DNA of 5,930 bases from Actinomycetota bacterium (GTDB lineage Bacteria > Actinomycetota > Humimicrobiia > Humimicrobiales > Humimicrobiaceae). Under the pieces are notes generated by a model, which searched no databases, was not told the origin of the DNA, and worked only from the letters and a program-made list of their open reading frames with translations. The stretch lies in contig JAFGDA010000087.1 of the NCBI GenBank assembly GCA_016932375.1, forward strand, positions 1 to 5,930. Reading direction: 5' to 3'. Each line of letters opens with the position of its first letter. Position 1 is the first letter of the stretch. A program made the position numbers and the translations under genes. Shown one piece after another: positions 1-5,907 of this stretch.

Positions 1-142
1 AAATAAAAAAACCGGTGCTTAATTACTAATATTATTATTTTAATGCTGAACTGTAAAGAATATGAATATACCCTGGGTCATATCAATGCCCTGCAAAGTT
101 ACCTGGAGAATATATGGAAAAGGTATTACCGGATAATAAGGG
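1..142. other. AT-rich region downstream of folBK, no gene seen
   Basis: No supported coding sequence lies here. On the minus strand the longest candidate is a 13-codon frame. TATTA (124-128) and TAATA (134-138) can form a weak 5-bp stem just after the folBK stop. At 5-15 the minus strand ends CCGG followed by seven T residues, but no matching stem arm stands before it. Neither is a convincing terminator, so whether transcription continues past position 1 is open. Confidence 0.4.
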
Positions 143-1057
143 TTAAAGCCGCTGTACCTTTTCTGGAAAACGCGCCTTATCAAGATATTCCCCGACAGGA
201 AGACCATCAATTTTGTAACCAGGATCTATCTCCATCAGGGGGGCAAGAACAAAGTTGCGCTCTTTCATCCGTGGATGTGGAATTGTAAGGATATCAGATT
301 CAATGGCCATATTATCATAATCCAGGATATCGATATCTATCGGCCTTGGACCAAACCTGAAAGTCCTCATCCTGCCCATTTTGTACTCTATACCCTTTAA
401 CAACCCCAGCAGTTCAAATGGCCCCATGGCATTATCTACCAATGCCATTATTACCATATTGTAAAAATACTTTTGGTTTTTTACATACATTGGTTCTGTC
501 CGGTATATTGATGAAATCTTTAGGATATCTATCCTTTTATCATCCTTTATCATACCGATAGCTTCCTTCAGGTTCTCTTCCCTTTCCCCCATATTTGATC
601 CGAGGGACAAATATGCCCGGACTGCCCTGGCGGCTGGGCCTTTCCCTTCCCGCTGGTCTTTTACCTTCGCCATTAAGGATCCTCCGGAAGTATGTTCCTC
701 TCTTGTGTATACAAATTCAACCCCCACAGTTTCCAGCTCTTCTTCGATTGGGGGACCAGGTTTTTCGGCGCTGACAGTGACCTTTTCAACAAGCCCGGAA
801 TACTCCATTATACTGCAGGCTATCGTCTGGCAGAGAGTCTCAAGCAGATCAAACCTTTGTTTGTCATTTATCCCGGTTATAATCCTTATGGCATCTGAAT
901 AGCTGAATGTGTTTTCCAGCCTGTCTCCTCCTGAAAAATCTTTTTTACCTATTTCCACTTTTAGGTTGAAAAGAAAATACTGCCCCTTTTTCTTCTCATG
1001 CTCCCTTACGCCATGGTAGCCGTAAAGTTTTAAGTTTTTTACAAATATCTTGAACAT
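143..1057 (-). CDS. folBK: Bifunctional dihydroneopterin aldolase / HPPK (FolB-FolK fusion)
   Basis: The fused protein cleaves 7,8-dihydroneopterin to 6-hydroxymethyl-dihydropterin and glycolaldehyde (FolB), then transfers pyrophosphate from ATP to it (FolK), making the pterin substrate for FolP. FolB spans about 1-120: YGYHGV (12-17), Glu21 and Lys99 (matching catalytic Glu22 and Lys100 of the Staphylococcus enzyme), Tyr53 in SYSD, and pterin-binding Glu73 in LLETL. A linker of about 25 residues follows. FolK spans about 146-304: AYLSLGSNMG (148-157), YRTEPM (185-190), GRMRTFRFGPR (228-238), the two magnesium aspartates Asp241 and Asp243 in IDIDIL, and PHPRMKER (260-267). Both active sites look intact. 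The ATG at 1055-1057 is forced, because an in-frame TAG touches it at 1058-1060; it has no clear ribosome-binding site. A strong internal site precedes Met129. FolB-FolK fusions are known in other bacteria, such as pneumococcal SulD. Confidence 0.96.
   Translation of the reverse strand: MFKIFVKNLKLYGYHGVREHEKKKGQYFLFNLKVEIGKKDFSGGDRLENTFSYSDAIRIITGINDKQRFDLLETLCQTIACSIMEYSGLVEKVTVSAEKPGPPIEEELETVGVEFVYTREEHTSGGSLMAKVKDQREGKGPAARAVRAYLSLGSNMGEREENLKEAIGMIKDDKRIDILKISSIYRTEPMYVKNQKYFYNMVIMALVDNAMGPFELLGLLKGIEYKMGRMRTFRFGPRPIDIDILDYDNMAIESDILTIPHPRMKERNFVLAPLMEIDPGYKIDGLPVGEYLDKARFPEKVQRL
671..685 (-). promoter_or_regulatory. Internal ribosome-binding site and ATG at the FolB/FolK junction
   Basis: Inside folBK, GGAGG (681-685) stands 7 nt before an in-frame ATG (671-673, Met129). 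This is the best Shine-Dalgarno/ATG pair in the window, and it falls exactly in the linker between the two domains. Initiation there would give a 176-residue FolK-only protein beginning MAKVKDQREG, close to the normal length of a free-standing HPPK. It may be active, or it may be the remnant of a separate folK start. The GGAGG also encodes Gly-Gly in the linker, so chance cannot be excluded. Confidence 0.5.
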
Positions 1058-1199
1058 CTAAATACCGGCCAGGTTGTAATTTAAGTGTTTGGCTTACATG
1101 CTTCTTTTAAAATTTATCCGAAACTATAATCCTGTAATTTACGAAAAGTTACTTACAAGGGCAGCATAAATAAAGCAGGCTGTTTTGAATACCTGATAC
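1058..1199. other. 142-bp AT-rich gap between folP and folBK
   Basis: No open frame longer than a few codons is present on the minus strand. In most fol clusters these genes abut or overlap, so a gap this size is notable. It holds an imperfect inverted repeat, CCTGTAA (1131-1137) with TTACAAGG (1153-1160), which has one bulged base and a 15-nt loop and no T tract. I see no convincing -35/-10 pair, only AT-rich -10-like words. No Shine-Dalgarno motif stands before the folBK ATG. Confidence 0.5.
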
Positions 1200-2411
1200 C
1201 TAATATCCTTTCATTATGCTTTTTACAAGTTTTACAGCCCTTATGGTTTCACCAACATCATGGACCCTCAGGATATCGGCTCCGTTTATAATTGCCCAGA
1301 CTGCTGCCGCAAGGCTTCCTTCAAGTCTCTGGTCTGCCGGCAGGCCAAGGACGGCCCCTATAAAAGACTTCCTTGAAGCCCCAACCATTACCGGACACCC
1401 GAGCATCCTGAATTCGCTTATCTTATTAAGTATGTTTAAATTATGCCCGCAGGTCTTTCCAAATCCTATTCCTGGATCTATTATTATTCTGTCCCTTTTA
1501 ATCCCGGCACTTACTGCCAGGTTTATCCTTTCTCTTAGATATCCGGATATTTCTTCCACCACATTTTCATAAACAGGGCTGTCCTGCATATTTTCAGGTG
1601 TTCCCTTCATATGCATCAGGACGACCGATACTCCCGTTTCAAGCACTGTCTCCAGCATCCGCGGATCCATGGAAAAAGAACTTATATCATTAACTATATG
1701 CGCACCCGCTCCTGCGGCCAGCCTGGCAACTTCAGGACGGTACGTATCAACCGATATCAGGACATCATGATTGGTGCTAATGTACTTTATTACCGGTATG
1801 ACCCTGTCTATTTCTTCCTTTATGCTTACAGGAACAGAACCGGGCCTTGAAGACATGCCTCCCACATCTATTATATGGGCCCCTTCGTTTATCAACTCCT
1901 CTATCCTTTTAAAGGCCTTCTCCTTCCGGTCATAATTTCCGCCATCATAGAACGAGTCAGGCGTAACATTTAGTATTCCCATTATTATGGCCTGCTCCCC
2001 GGTATTAAAAGTCCTGGTAGAAATACTGACTTCTGGCCTGGCTGGAAAAGCCTCCATACTTTTTATAAAAGTGCTTAGTTCCAAAGAAAGCTGGTTCAAA
2101 CCAAACTGCTGCATTTTTATTTTCTCAACAAGCCCTTCAAAGCTTCTCCGGGTACCAAGAATTATTACATCCGATCTTCCTTCAGGATCCAGGAGGACAT
2201 CCCTTGAAGTTACCACATCACCACCCCTTGCAAGCATTTCCTGCTTCAGGATATTTATTGCAGGGGACCTGAGGTTTTTTACTTTAATGGCGGCAGGGAA
2301 AAGTTTGTTTAACATTATATTGCTTCCAGCAGCAGTTGAACCTATCTTTCCGAACTCTGCAAGCCCTTCTTCCCGGCTCTTTATATTTAACGCCCTAATT
2401 CCGTATTTCAT
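1200..2411 (-). CDS. folP: Dihydropteroate synthase, long form with N-terminal extension
   Basis: FolP condenses 6-hydroxymethyl-7,8-dihydropterin pyrophosphate with p-aminobenzoate to form dihydropteroate; it is the target of sulfonamides. The 403 residues exceed the common 270-290 by a domain of about 135. The TIM-barrel part begins near 141: MGILNVTPDSFYDGG (144-158), DVGGMSSRPG (182-191), SVDTYRPEVA (220-229), VNDIS (240-244), VLMHMKGTP (264-272), DPGIGFGKT (312-320; Lys319 pterin contact), GASRKSFIG (344-352) and RVHDV (382-386; Arg382, His384). Catalytic residues look intact. Loop 2, normally GGESTRPG, reads GGMSSRPG, so the residues matching E. coli Glu60 and Thr62 are Met186 and Ser188. 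The extension contains NILKQEMLARGGD (53-65) and DVIILGTRRSFEGLVEKI (81-98). I recall a similar region in long synthases of Clostridia and other anaerobes; its role is unknown to me. The ATG follows AAAAGGA (2422-2428) by 10 nt. Confidence 0.96.
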   Translation of the reverse strand: MKYGIRALNIKSREEGLAEFGKIGSTAAGSNIMLNKLFPAAIKVKNLRSPAINILKQEMLARGGDVVTSRDVLLDPEGRSDVIILGTRRSFEGLVEKIKMQQFGLNQLSLELSTFIKSMEAFPARPEVSISTRTFNTGEQAIIMGILNVTPDSFYDGGNYDRKEKAFKRIEELINEGAHIIDVGGMSSRPGSVPVSIKEEIDRVIPVIKYISTNHDVLISVDTYRPEVARLAAGAGAHIVNDISSFSMDPRMLETVLETGVSVVLMHMKGTPENMQDSPVYENVVEEISGYLRERINLAVSAGIKRDRIIIDPGIGFGKTCGHNLNILNKISEFRMLGCPVMVGASRKSFIGAVLGLPADQRLEGSLAAAVWAIINGADILRVHDVGETIRAVKLVKSIMKGY

Positions 2412-2473
2412 AATAGCCAGGTCCTTTTAATTTTGATACCCTATAATCATGACTATCTTCAAATAGAAAACTT

Positions 2474-3040
2474 TCAGTTGCTTTTTTTTATAAGGGACAG
2501 GACTTCTGCCCTTGAAGCAGGGTTATCTTTAAAAATTCCTCTCACTGCGGAAGTCACAGTGAGGGTATTGGGCTTCTTGACGCCTCTCATGCTCATGCAC
2601 AAATGCTCTGCTTCCACTATAACAAGCACACCCCTCGGTTTTATGGTTTTCATGATAGTGTCTGCCATAATCGATGTCAGCCTCTCCTGGATCTGTGGCC
2701 TTTTTGCCACAACATCAAGCACTCTCGTAAGCTTGCTCAAGCCCACTATCTTACCGGATTTGTTCGGAAGATAGGCTACATGGGCCTTACCGATAAAAGG
2801 TACAAGATGATGCTCGCACATTGAGTAAAAAGGTATATCCTTCACAAGGATAATCTCATCATGATTTTCATCAAACTCGGGTCCAAGTACTGAAGCAGGA
2901 TCAACATTGATACCGCTGAATATTTCTTCATACATATCGGCAATCCTCTCCGGAGTACCCAGCAATCCTTCACGGCCAAGGTCTTCCCCAATGCCTTCCA
3001 GTATCAGCCTGACCCCGCTTTCAATTTTCTTCTTATCCAA
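2474..3040 (-). CDS. folE: GTP cyclohydrolase I, zinc-dependent type (FolE / FolE1)
   Basis: FolE opens the guanine ring of GTP and rearranges the ribose to give formate and 7,8-dihydroneopterin triphosphate, the first committed step of folate synthesis. It works as a cytosolic homodecamer in the family. The 188-residue product is full length. The zinc ligands Cys75 and His78 lie in SMCEHHLVPF, with His77 matching the catalytic histidine (E. coli His112), and the third ligand Cys148 lies in HLCMSMRGVKKP. GLSKLTR (100-106) and QIQERLT (116-122) are the other family signatures. All three zinc ligands being present makes it the classical type rather than the zinc-independent FolE2. The start is TTG (3038-3040): the preceding AAAGGGTGA is a good ribosome-binding site, and the protein from MDKKKIESGV matches the usual FolE N-terminus. 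It is 226 bp after ftsH and 62 bp before folP. The stop is TGA. Identification is firm. Confidence 0.98.
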   Translation of the reverse strand: MDKKKIESGVRLILEGIGEDLGREGLLGTPERIADMYEEIFSGINVDPASVLGPEFDENHDEIILVKDIPFYSMCEHHLVPFIGKAHVAYLPNKSGKIVGLSKLTRVLDVVAKRPQIQERLTSIMADTIMKTIKPRGVLVIVEAEHLCMSMRGVKKPNTLTVTSAVRGIFKDNPASRAEVLSLIKKSN

Positions 3041-3044
3041 TTTG

Positions 3045-3053
3045 TCACCCTTT
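3045..3053 (-). promoter_or_regulatory. Ribosome-binding site for folE (TTG start)
   Basis: AAAGGGTGA on the minus strand matches the GGTGA end of the full Shine-Dalgarno consensus and stands 4 nt (7 nt from the GGG) before the TTG at 3038-3040. It supports TTG as the true start. The reading frame is open further upstream but has no better site. Confidence 0.6.
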
Positions 3054-3074
3054 ATGCCTGTGTAATAATAGTAA

Positions 3075-3087
3075 ATGGTAAAACCAT
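3075..3087. repeat. Inverted repeat upstream of folE
   Basis: ATGGT, three A residues, ACCAT: perfect 5-bp arms lying 35-47 bp before the folE start codon and downstream of the possible -10. An operator at this place could block transcription, or the RNA could fold into a small hairpin in the leader. On the minus strand it begins ATGGTTT, as does the second repeat at 3159-3172. Confidence 0.3.
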
Positions 3088-3118
3088 CTCATGAATAATT
3101 ATTTCCGGTTTTTATAAT

Positions 3119-3127
3119 ATTATCACA
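3119..3127 (-). promoter_or_regulatory. Possible extended -10 promoter for folE
   Basis: The minus strand reads TGTGATAAT, that is TGn followed by GATAAT (five of six matches to TATAAT). It lies about 80 bp before the folE start. No convincing -35 box stands 16-18 bp upstream, so this would have to be an extended -10 promoter. The call is weak in such AT-rich DNA. Confidence 0.25.
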
Positions 3128-3158
3128 CAAATTAATTAATCTTTAGTAGAAAGAACAG

Positions 3159-3170
3159 GGTTTTTAAACC
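3159..3170. repeat. Second inverted repeat in the folE leader
   Basis: GGTTT, two T residues, AAACC: 5-bp arms about 120-130 bp before folE and upstream of the possible -10. Read on the minus strand with its flank it starts ATGGTTT, the same heptamer that begins the repeat at 3075-3087. The pair could be two operator half-sites spaced around the promoter, but the matches are short. Confidence 0.25.
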
Positions 3171-3266
3171 ATATTGATATGTAATTTAATTATCCGCAGT
3201 AAATTAATGATTATATGCAGGAAGCTATATTGGATGCCTGACCCGATGATATAAAATTACCTGTTA

Positions 3267-5225
3267 CTATTTGTTTTCCTCTTTTTTGCTATCCTGGACT
3301 CTTGAGGCCTTATTCTTTGCAGTGCCCTTTACCGCAGTCCCTGCTGGAGATACCCCGGCGCTACTCTTAACCTGGCCAAGCCTTTTGACCTTCTTGCTTT
3401 CCACCCTTGACAGTATTTTAAGTATTTCCTCCCTGGAGAGGGTTTCCTTCTTTAAAAGTTCGCCGGCAAGGTTGTCAAGGGTATTTTTGTTTTCATCCAG
3501 TATCTTCCGTGCAATTTCATAACACCTGATGATTATATTATGTACTTCTTCATCTATTGCTGAAGCAATATTGTCACTATAATGCGGCCTCGTTATTTCC
3601 CTGCCAAGGAACACCTCTTCCTCTTCTCCCTTGAAAGTTACAGGGCCGAGTTTTTCGCTCATACCATACTCGGTTATCATCTTCCTTGCTATCTTTGTTG
3701 CCCGGTCAAGATCATTCTGGGCCCCGGACGTTATGTCATCGAAGTTCATCTCTTCGCTTACCCGTCCTCCAAGAAGCTGTGTTACATTATCCAGAAGCTC
3801 CTTCTTTGATTTAAGGAACCTGTCTTCTTCAGGAAGAGTGATTACGTAACCAAGAGCCCTTCCCCTTGATATTATGGATATCTTGTGTATTGGATCAGTA
3901 TGGGGAAGTACATAAGACAGCAGGGCATGACCGGCCTCGTGCCATGCGATGATCCTCTTTTCTTCTTCCGAAATTATCCTCGTCTTTTTCTCGGGACCGG
4001 CAATTACTCTTTCCACTGCTTCTTCTATTTCAAACATACTTATCTTCTTCTTGTTGTGCCTTGCTGCCAGCAGTGATGCCTCATTAAAAAGGTTTGCCAG
4101 ATCTGCGCCCGTAAACCCCGGCGTGCCCCTTGCGACAGTCTTCAAGTTTATTGACTTATCCAGCGGCTTACCCCTTGCATGTATATTGAGTATCTGCTCA
4201 CGTCCAGTAAGATCCGGACGGTCTACAACTATCTGCCGGTCAAATCTTCCGGGTCTGAGCAGGGCCGGATCAAGTATATCCGGGCGGTTGGTAGCTGCTA
4301 TCAGTATCACTGTACTGTCCTGGTCGAAACCGTCCATTTCCACCAGTATCTGGTTTAATGTCTGTTCCCTTTCATCATGGCCTCCACCAAGTCCCGCACC
4401 CCTGTGTCTTCCCACTGCATCTATTTCGTCCATGAATATAATGGAAGGCTGGCTGGCTTTTGCCTGATTAAAGAGGTCTCTTACCCTTGAAGCACCTACG
4501 CCTACAAACATTTCTACAAATTCTGAACCGCTTATACTGAAGAAAGGCACTCCTGCCTCACCAGAAACTGCCCTCGCAAGAAGGGTCTTTCCGGTTCCAG
4601 GAGGTCCATAGAGAAGAACACCTTTCGGGATCTTGGCTCCCATTGACTTGAATTTGCCTGGATTTTCCAGGAACTCTTCGATTTCCCTCAGTTCCTCCAC
4701 GGCCTCATCCACTCCGGCAACATCCTTAAAAGTAACTTTCTGCTTCCCCCTGTTGGCAAGCCTTGCCTTGCTTTTTCCAAACTGCATAACCTTCGAGCCC
4801 CCGCCCTGGAGCTGGTTCATCATGAAAAATATAAGGCCAAACATGATGATAAAGGGTATTGCCGATACAAGAAGCTGGATCCATATTGATTGTTTCTGGT
4901 TATCCACTTTAAAGGCAAGATCATTATCAAGTAAGAACTGGGTAATATCATAATCCTCAAGAAACGAGACCCTGAAAGGTTTTCCATCCACCAGCTCCCC
5001 TTCTATTAACCGGTCCTCCCCTAAGATTGTCATAGGTACGGCAGTACTTATCTGCTCCTCTTCAACGGCAGTGACAAATTCATCCATCGAGAATTCCTTG
5101 ACCTCCGGTGACATGAACAGGGGGTTCCTGAAAATCAGGAACATTATTACTATTAAAAGTATAAGCAGGGCTATATTTTTAAATCCCCTGCTCTTAAATC
5201 CCTTATTATTAAAATTATTTTTCAA
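3267..5225 (-). CDS. ftsH: ATP-dependent zinc metalloprotease FtsH
   Basis: FtsH is a membrane-anchored hexameric AAA+ protease that extracts and degrades misassembled membrane proteins and some short-lived cytosolic regulators. The 652-residue product is a normal length. In order: a short basic cytosolic N-terminus; membrane segment 1 (about 17-33); an extracytoplasmic domain (about 34-112); membrane segment 2 (about 113-136); the AAA module with Walker A GPPGTGKT (207-214), pore motif FVGVGA (240-245), Walker B IIFMDEIDA (262-270) and the second region of homology ATNRPDILDPALLRPGRFDR (311-330) with arginine fingers Arg324 and Arg327; then the M41 protease domain with HEAGH (429-433) and third zinc ligand Asp505 in SGAQNDLDRAT. 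The tail after about 610 is lysine-, alanine- and serine-rich, low in complexity and probably disordered, as is common in the family. The start is TTG (5223-5225), 11 nt after AAAGGGAG (5237-5244). No ATG/GTG/TTG nearby in frame would keep the first membrane segment, so TTG is the best choice. Confidence 0.98.
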   Translation of the reverse strand: MKNNFNNKGFKSRGFKNIALLILLIVIMFLIFRNPLFMSPEVKEFSMDEFVTAVEEEQISTAVPMTILGEDRLIEGELVDGKPFRVSFLEDYDITQFLLDNDLAFKVDNQKQSIWIQLLVSAIPFIIMFGLIFFMMNQLQGGGSKVMQFGKSKARLANRGKQKVTFKDVAGVDEAVEELREIEEFLENPGKFKSMGAKIPKGVLLYGPPGTGKTLLARAVSGEAGVPFFSISGSEFVEMFVGVGASRVRDLFNQAKASQPSIIFMDEIDAVGRHRGAGLGGGHDEREQTLNQILVEMDGFDQDSTVILIAATNRPDILDPALLRPGRFDRQIVVDRPDLTGREQILNIHARGKPLDKSINLKTVARGTPGFTGADLANLFNEASLLAARHNKKKISMFEIEEAVERVIAGPEKKTRIISEEEKRIIAWHEAGHALLSYVLPHTDPIHKISIISRGRALGYVITLPEEDRFLKSKKELLDNVTQLLGGRVSEEMNFDDITSGAQNDLDRATKIARKMITEYGMSEKLGPVTFKGEEEEVFLGREITRPHYSDNIASAIDEEVHNIIIRCYEIARKILDENKNTLDNLAGELLKKETLSREEILKILSRVESKKVKRLGQVKSSAGVSPAGTAVKGTAKNKASRVQDSKKEENK

Positions 5226-5236
5226 ACCAGATCCAA

Positions 5237-5244
5237 CTCCCTTT
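5237..5244 (-). promoter_or_regulatory. Ribosome-binding site for ftsH (TTG start)
   Basis: The minus strand carries AAAGGGAG 11 nt before the TTG at 5223-5225. The motif is strong but the spacing is longer than usual. Together with the TTG codon this suggests moderate initiation, and it supports the TTG because no better start lies upstream of the first membrane segment. Confidence 0.55.
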
Positions 5245-5272
5245 AATCAAACTATATATACTAATACAATTT

Positions 5273-5848
5273 CTATTCGTTTTCAATATATCCTATGAAA
5301 GGCAGGTTACGGTATTTTTCCGCAAAATCCAGGCCATAGCCAACCACAAATTTGTCCGGTATATCAAACCCCTTATACCTGATCTCATTTTTTATCTTTC
5401 TTGAAACATTTTTATCCAGAAGAGTACAGACTTCTAAGCTCTTTGGGTTCCGCGCTTCTAAATTCTTTACCAGGTAATTCAGCGTCCTTCCGGAATCAAC
5501 TATATCTTCTATTATAAGGACCTCCCTGTCTTCTATACTGGATTCAAGATCCTTGGTAATCCTTACAATCCCTGAACTTACCTTTGAATTTCCATAACTC
5601 GAAATAGCCATAAAATCAAAGTTTACAGGTATCTTTATCTGCCGGCATATATCTGCTACAAAAATAAATGACCCCCTCAGGACTGATATGAGTACAGGGT
5701 TTTTATCCTGATAGTCATTGGTTATCTGTTCACCCAGCTCTTCTACCCTTTTATTAAGTGTTTCTTCATCTATCAGGACCTTTATCCTTGAAACCCCGCT
5801 TACCAGTACATCTTCATTACCTTCCCTGACAAACTTGAAGCCTCCCAT
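5273..5848 (-). CDS. hpt: Hypoxanthine phosphoribosyltransferase
   Basis: This cytosolic purine-salvage enzyme joins hypoxanthine (usually also guanine) to PRPP, giving IMP or GMP and pyrophosphate. The 191-residue product has the usual bacterial Hpt length. Numbered from the ATG at 5846-5848, it shows the pyrophosphate-binding loop SVLRGSFIF (55-63), the flexible-loop motif SSYG (83-86), the PRPP signature VLIIEDIVDSGRTL (110-123) with the acidic pair Glu114-Asp115, and the purine-binding region around Lys166 (IPDKFVVGYGLDF). A GTG four codons upstream (5858-5860) is open in the same frame. I prefer the ATG because GGTGGAG lies 6 nt before it, whereas the GTG has no clear ribosome-binding site and would overlap that motif. 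The stop is TAG, and ftsH begins 47 bp downstream. In many Gram-positive genomes hpt sits between tilS and ftsH; any tilS would lie beyond 5930. The family call is firm; exact base preference (hypoxanthine versus guanine) cannot be read from sequence. Confidence 0.96.
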   Translation of the reverse strand: MGGFKFVREGNEDVLVSGVSRIKVLIDEETLNKRVEELGEQITNDYQDKNPVLISVLRGSFIFVADICRQIKIPVNFDFMAISSYGNSKVSSGIVRITKDLESSIEDREVLIIEDIVDSGRTLNYLVKNLEARNPKSLEVCTLLDKNVSRKIKNEIRYKGFDIPDKFVVGYGLDFAEKYRNLPFIGYIENE

Positions 5849-5854
5849 ATTTTT

Positions 5855-5861
5855 CTCCACC
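5855..5861 (-). promoter_or_regulatory. Ribosome-binding site that sets the hpt start
   Basis: The minus strand reads GGTGGAG followed by a 6-nt A-rich spacer (AAAAAT) and ATG at 5846-5848. This is a good Shine-Dalgarno match at a normal distance. It favours the ATG over the GTG at 5858-5860, which lies inside the motif itself. Confidence 0.7.
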
Positions 5862-5873
5862 CGTTTTATAACT

Positions 5874-5903
5874 TTATTAAATCATATATAAATTATTTTT
5901 CAA
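5874..5903 (-). promoter_or_regulatory. Possible sigma-70-type promoter for hpt
   Basis: On the minus strand TTGAAA (5898-5903) is followed 18 nt later by TAATAA (5874-5879), which fits a -35/-10 pair about 25-30 bp before the hpt start codon. The region is so AT-rich that such pairs arise by chance. The call rests on position upstream of the first gene as much as on the match. Confidence 0.3.
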
Positions 5904-5907
5904 ATAA

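Larger units (their letters stand above)
3041..3266. other. 226-bp AT-rich gap between ftsH and folE
   Basis: There is no open frame of useful length here on either strand. Two short inverted repeats (3075-3087 and 3159-3170) and a possible extended -10 promoter (3119-3127) lie in it. I see no GC-rich hairpin followed by a T tract after the ftsH stop, so no clear terminator. I also see none of the GGAGAGUA-type conserved sequence expected of a tetrahydrofolate riboswitch. The size of the gap, compared with the 47 and 62 bp of the neighbouring junctions, suggests that folE has its own promoter. Confidence 0.6.

Noticed and set aside
5..22. Terminator-like CCGG plus T run at the left edge (minus strand)
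   Set aside because: The seven-T run is preceded by GCACCGG, but no complementary arm lies within 60 bp upstream on that strand.
122..140. Terminator directly after folBK
   Set aside because: Only a 5-bp AU-rich stem (TATTA/TAATA) forms, and the T-rich stretch after it is interrupted by C residues.
43..288. Plus-strand 81-codon frame starting in the region downstream of folBK
   Set aside because: There is no Shine-Dalgarno sequence before its ATG, it runs antisense into the FolK C-terminus, and the product resembles no family I know.
143..1057. FolB-FolK joining as a sequencing or frameshift artefact
   Set aside because: Both domains lie in one uninterrupted frame with a plausible linker, and fusions of these two enzymes are known elsewhere. 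A missed stop codon through a base error cannot be fully excluded.
1987..2430. Plus-strand open frame of 147 codons opposite the FolP N-terminal region
   Set aside because: The sense strand has a coherent FolP frame with a ribosome-binding site. The antisense frame has no family signature and no convincing ribosome-binding site.
3041..3266. Tetrahydrofolate or other riboswitch before folE
   Set aside because: I looked for the conserved GGAGAGUA-type sequence and for GC-rich pairing elements on the minus strand and found none. The gap is mostly A and T with only short inverted repeats.
3949..4467. Plus-strand open frame of 172 codons opposite ftsH
   Set aside because: It lies wholly antisense to the conserved AAA module, and its translation is serine-, leucine- and isoleucine-rich with no recognisable motif, as expected of a shadow frame.
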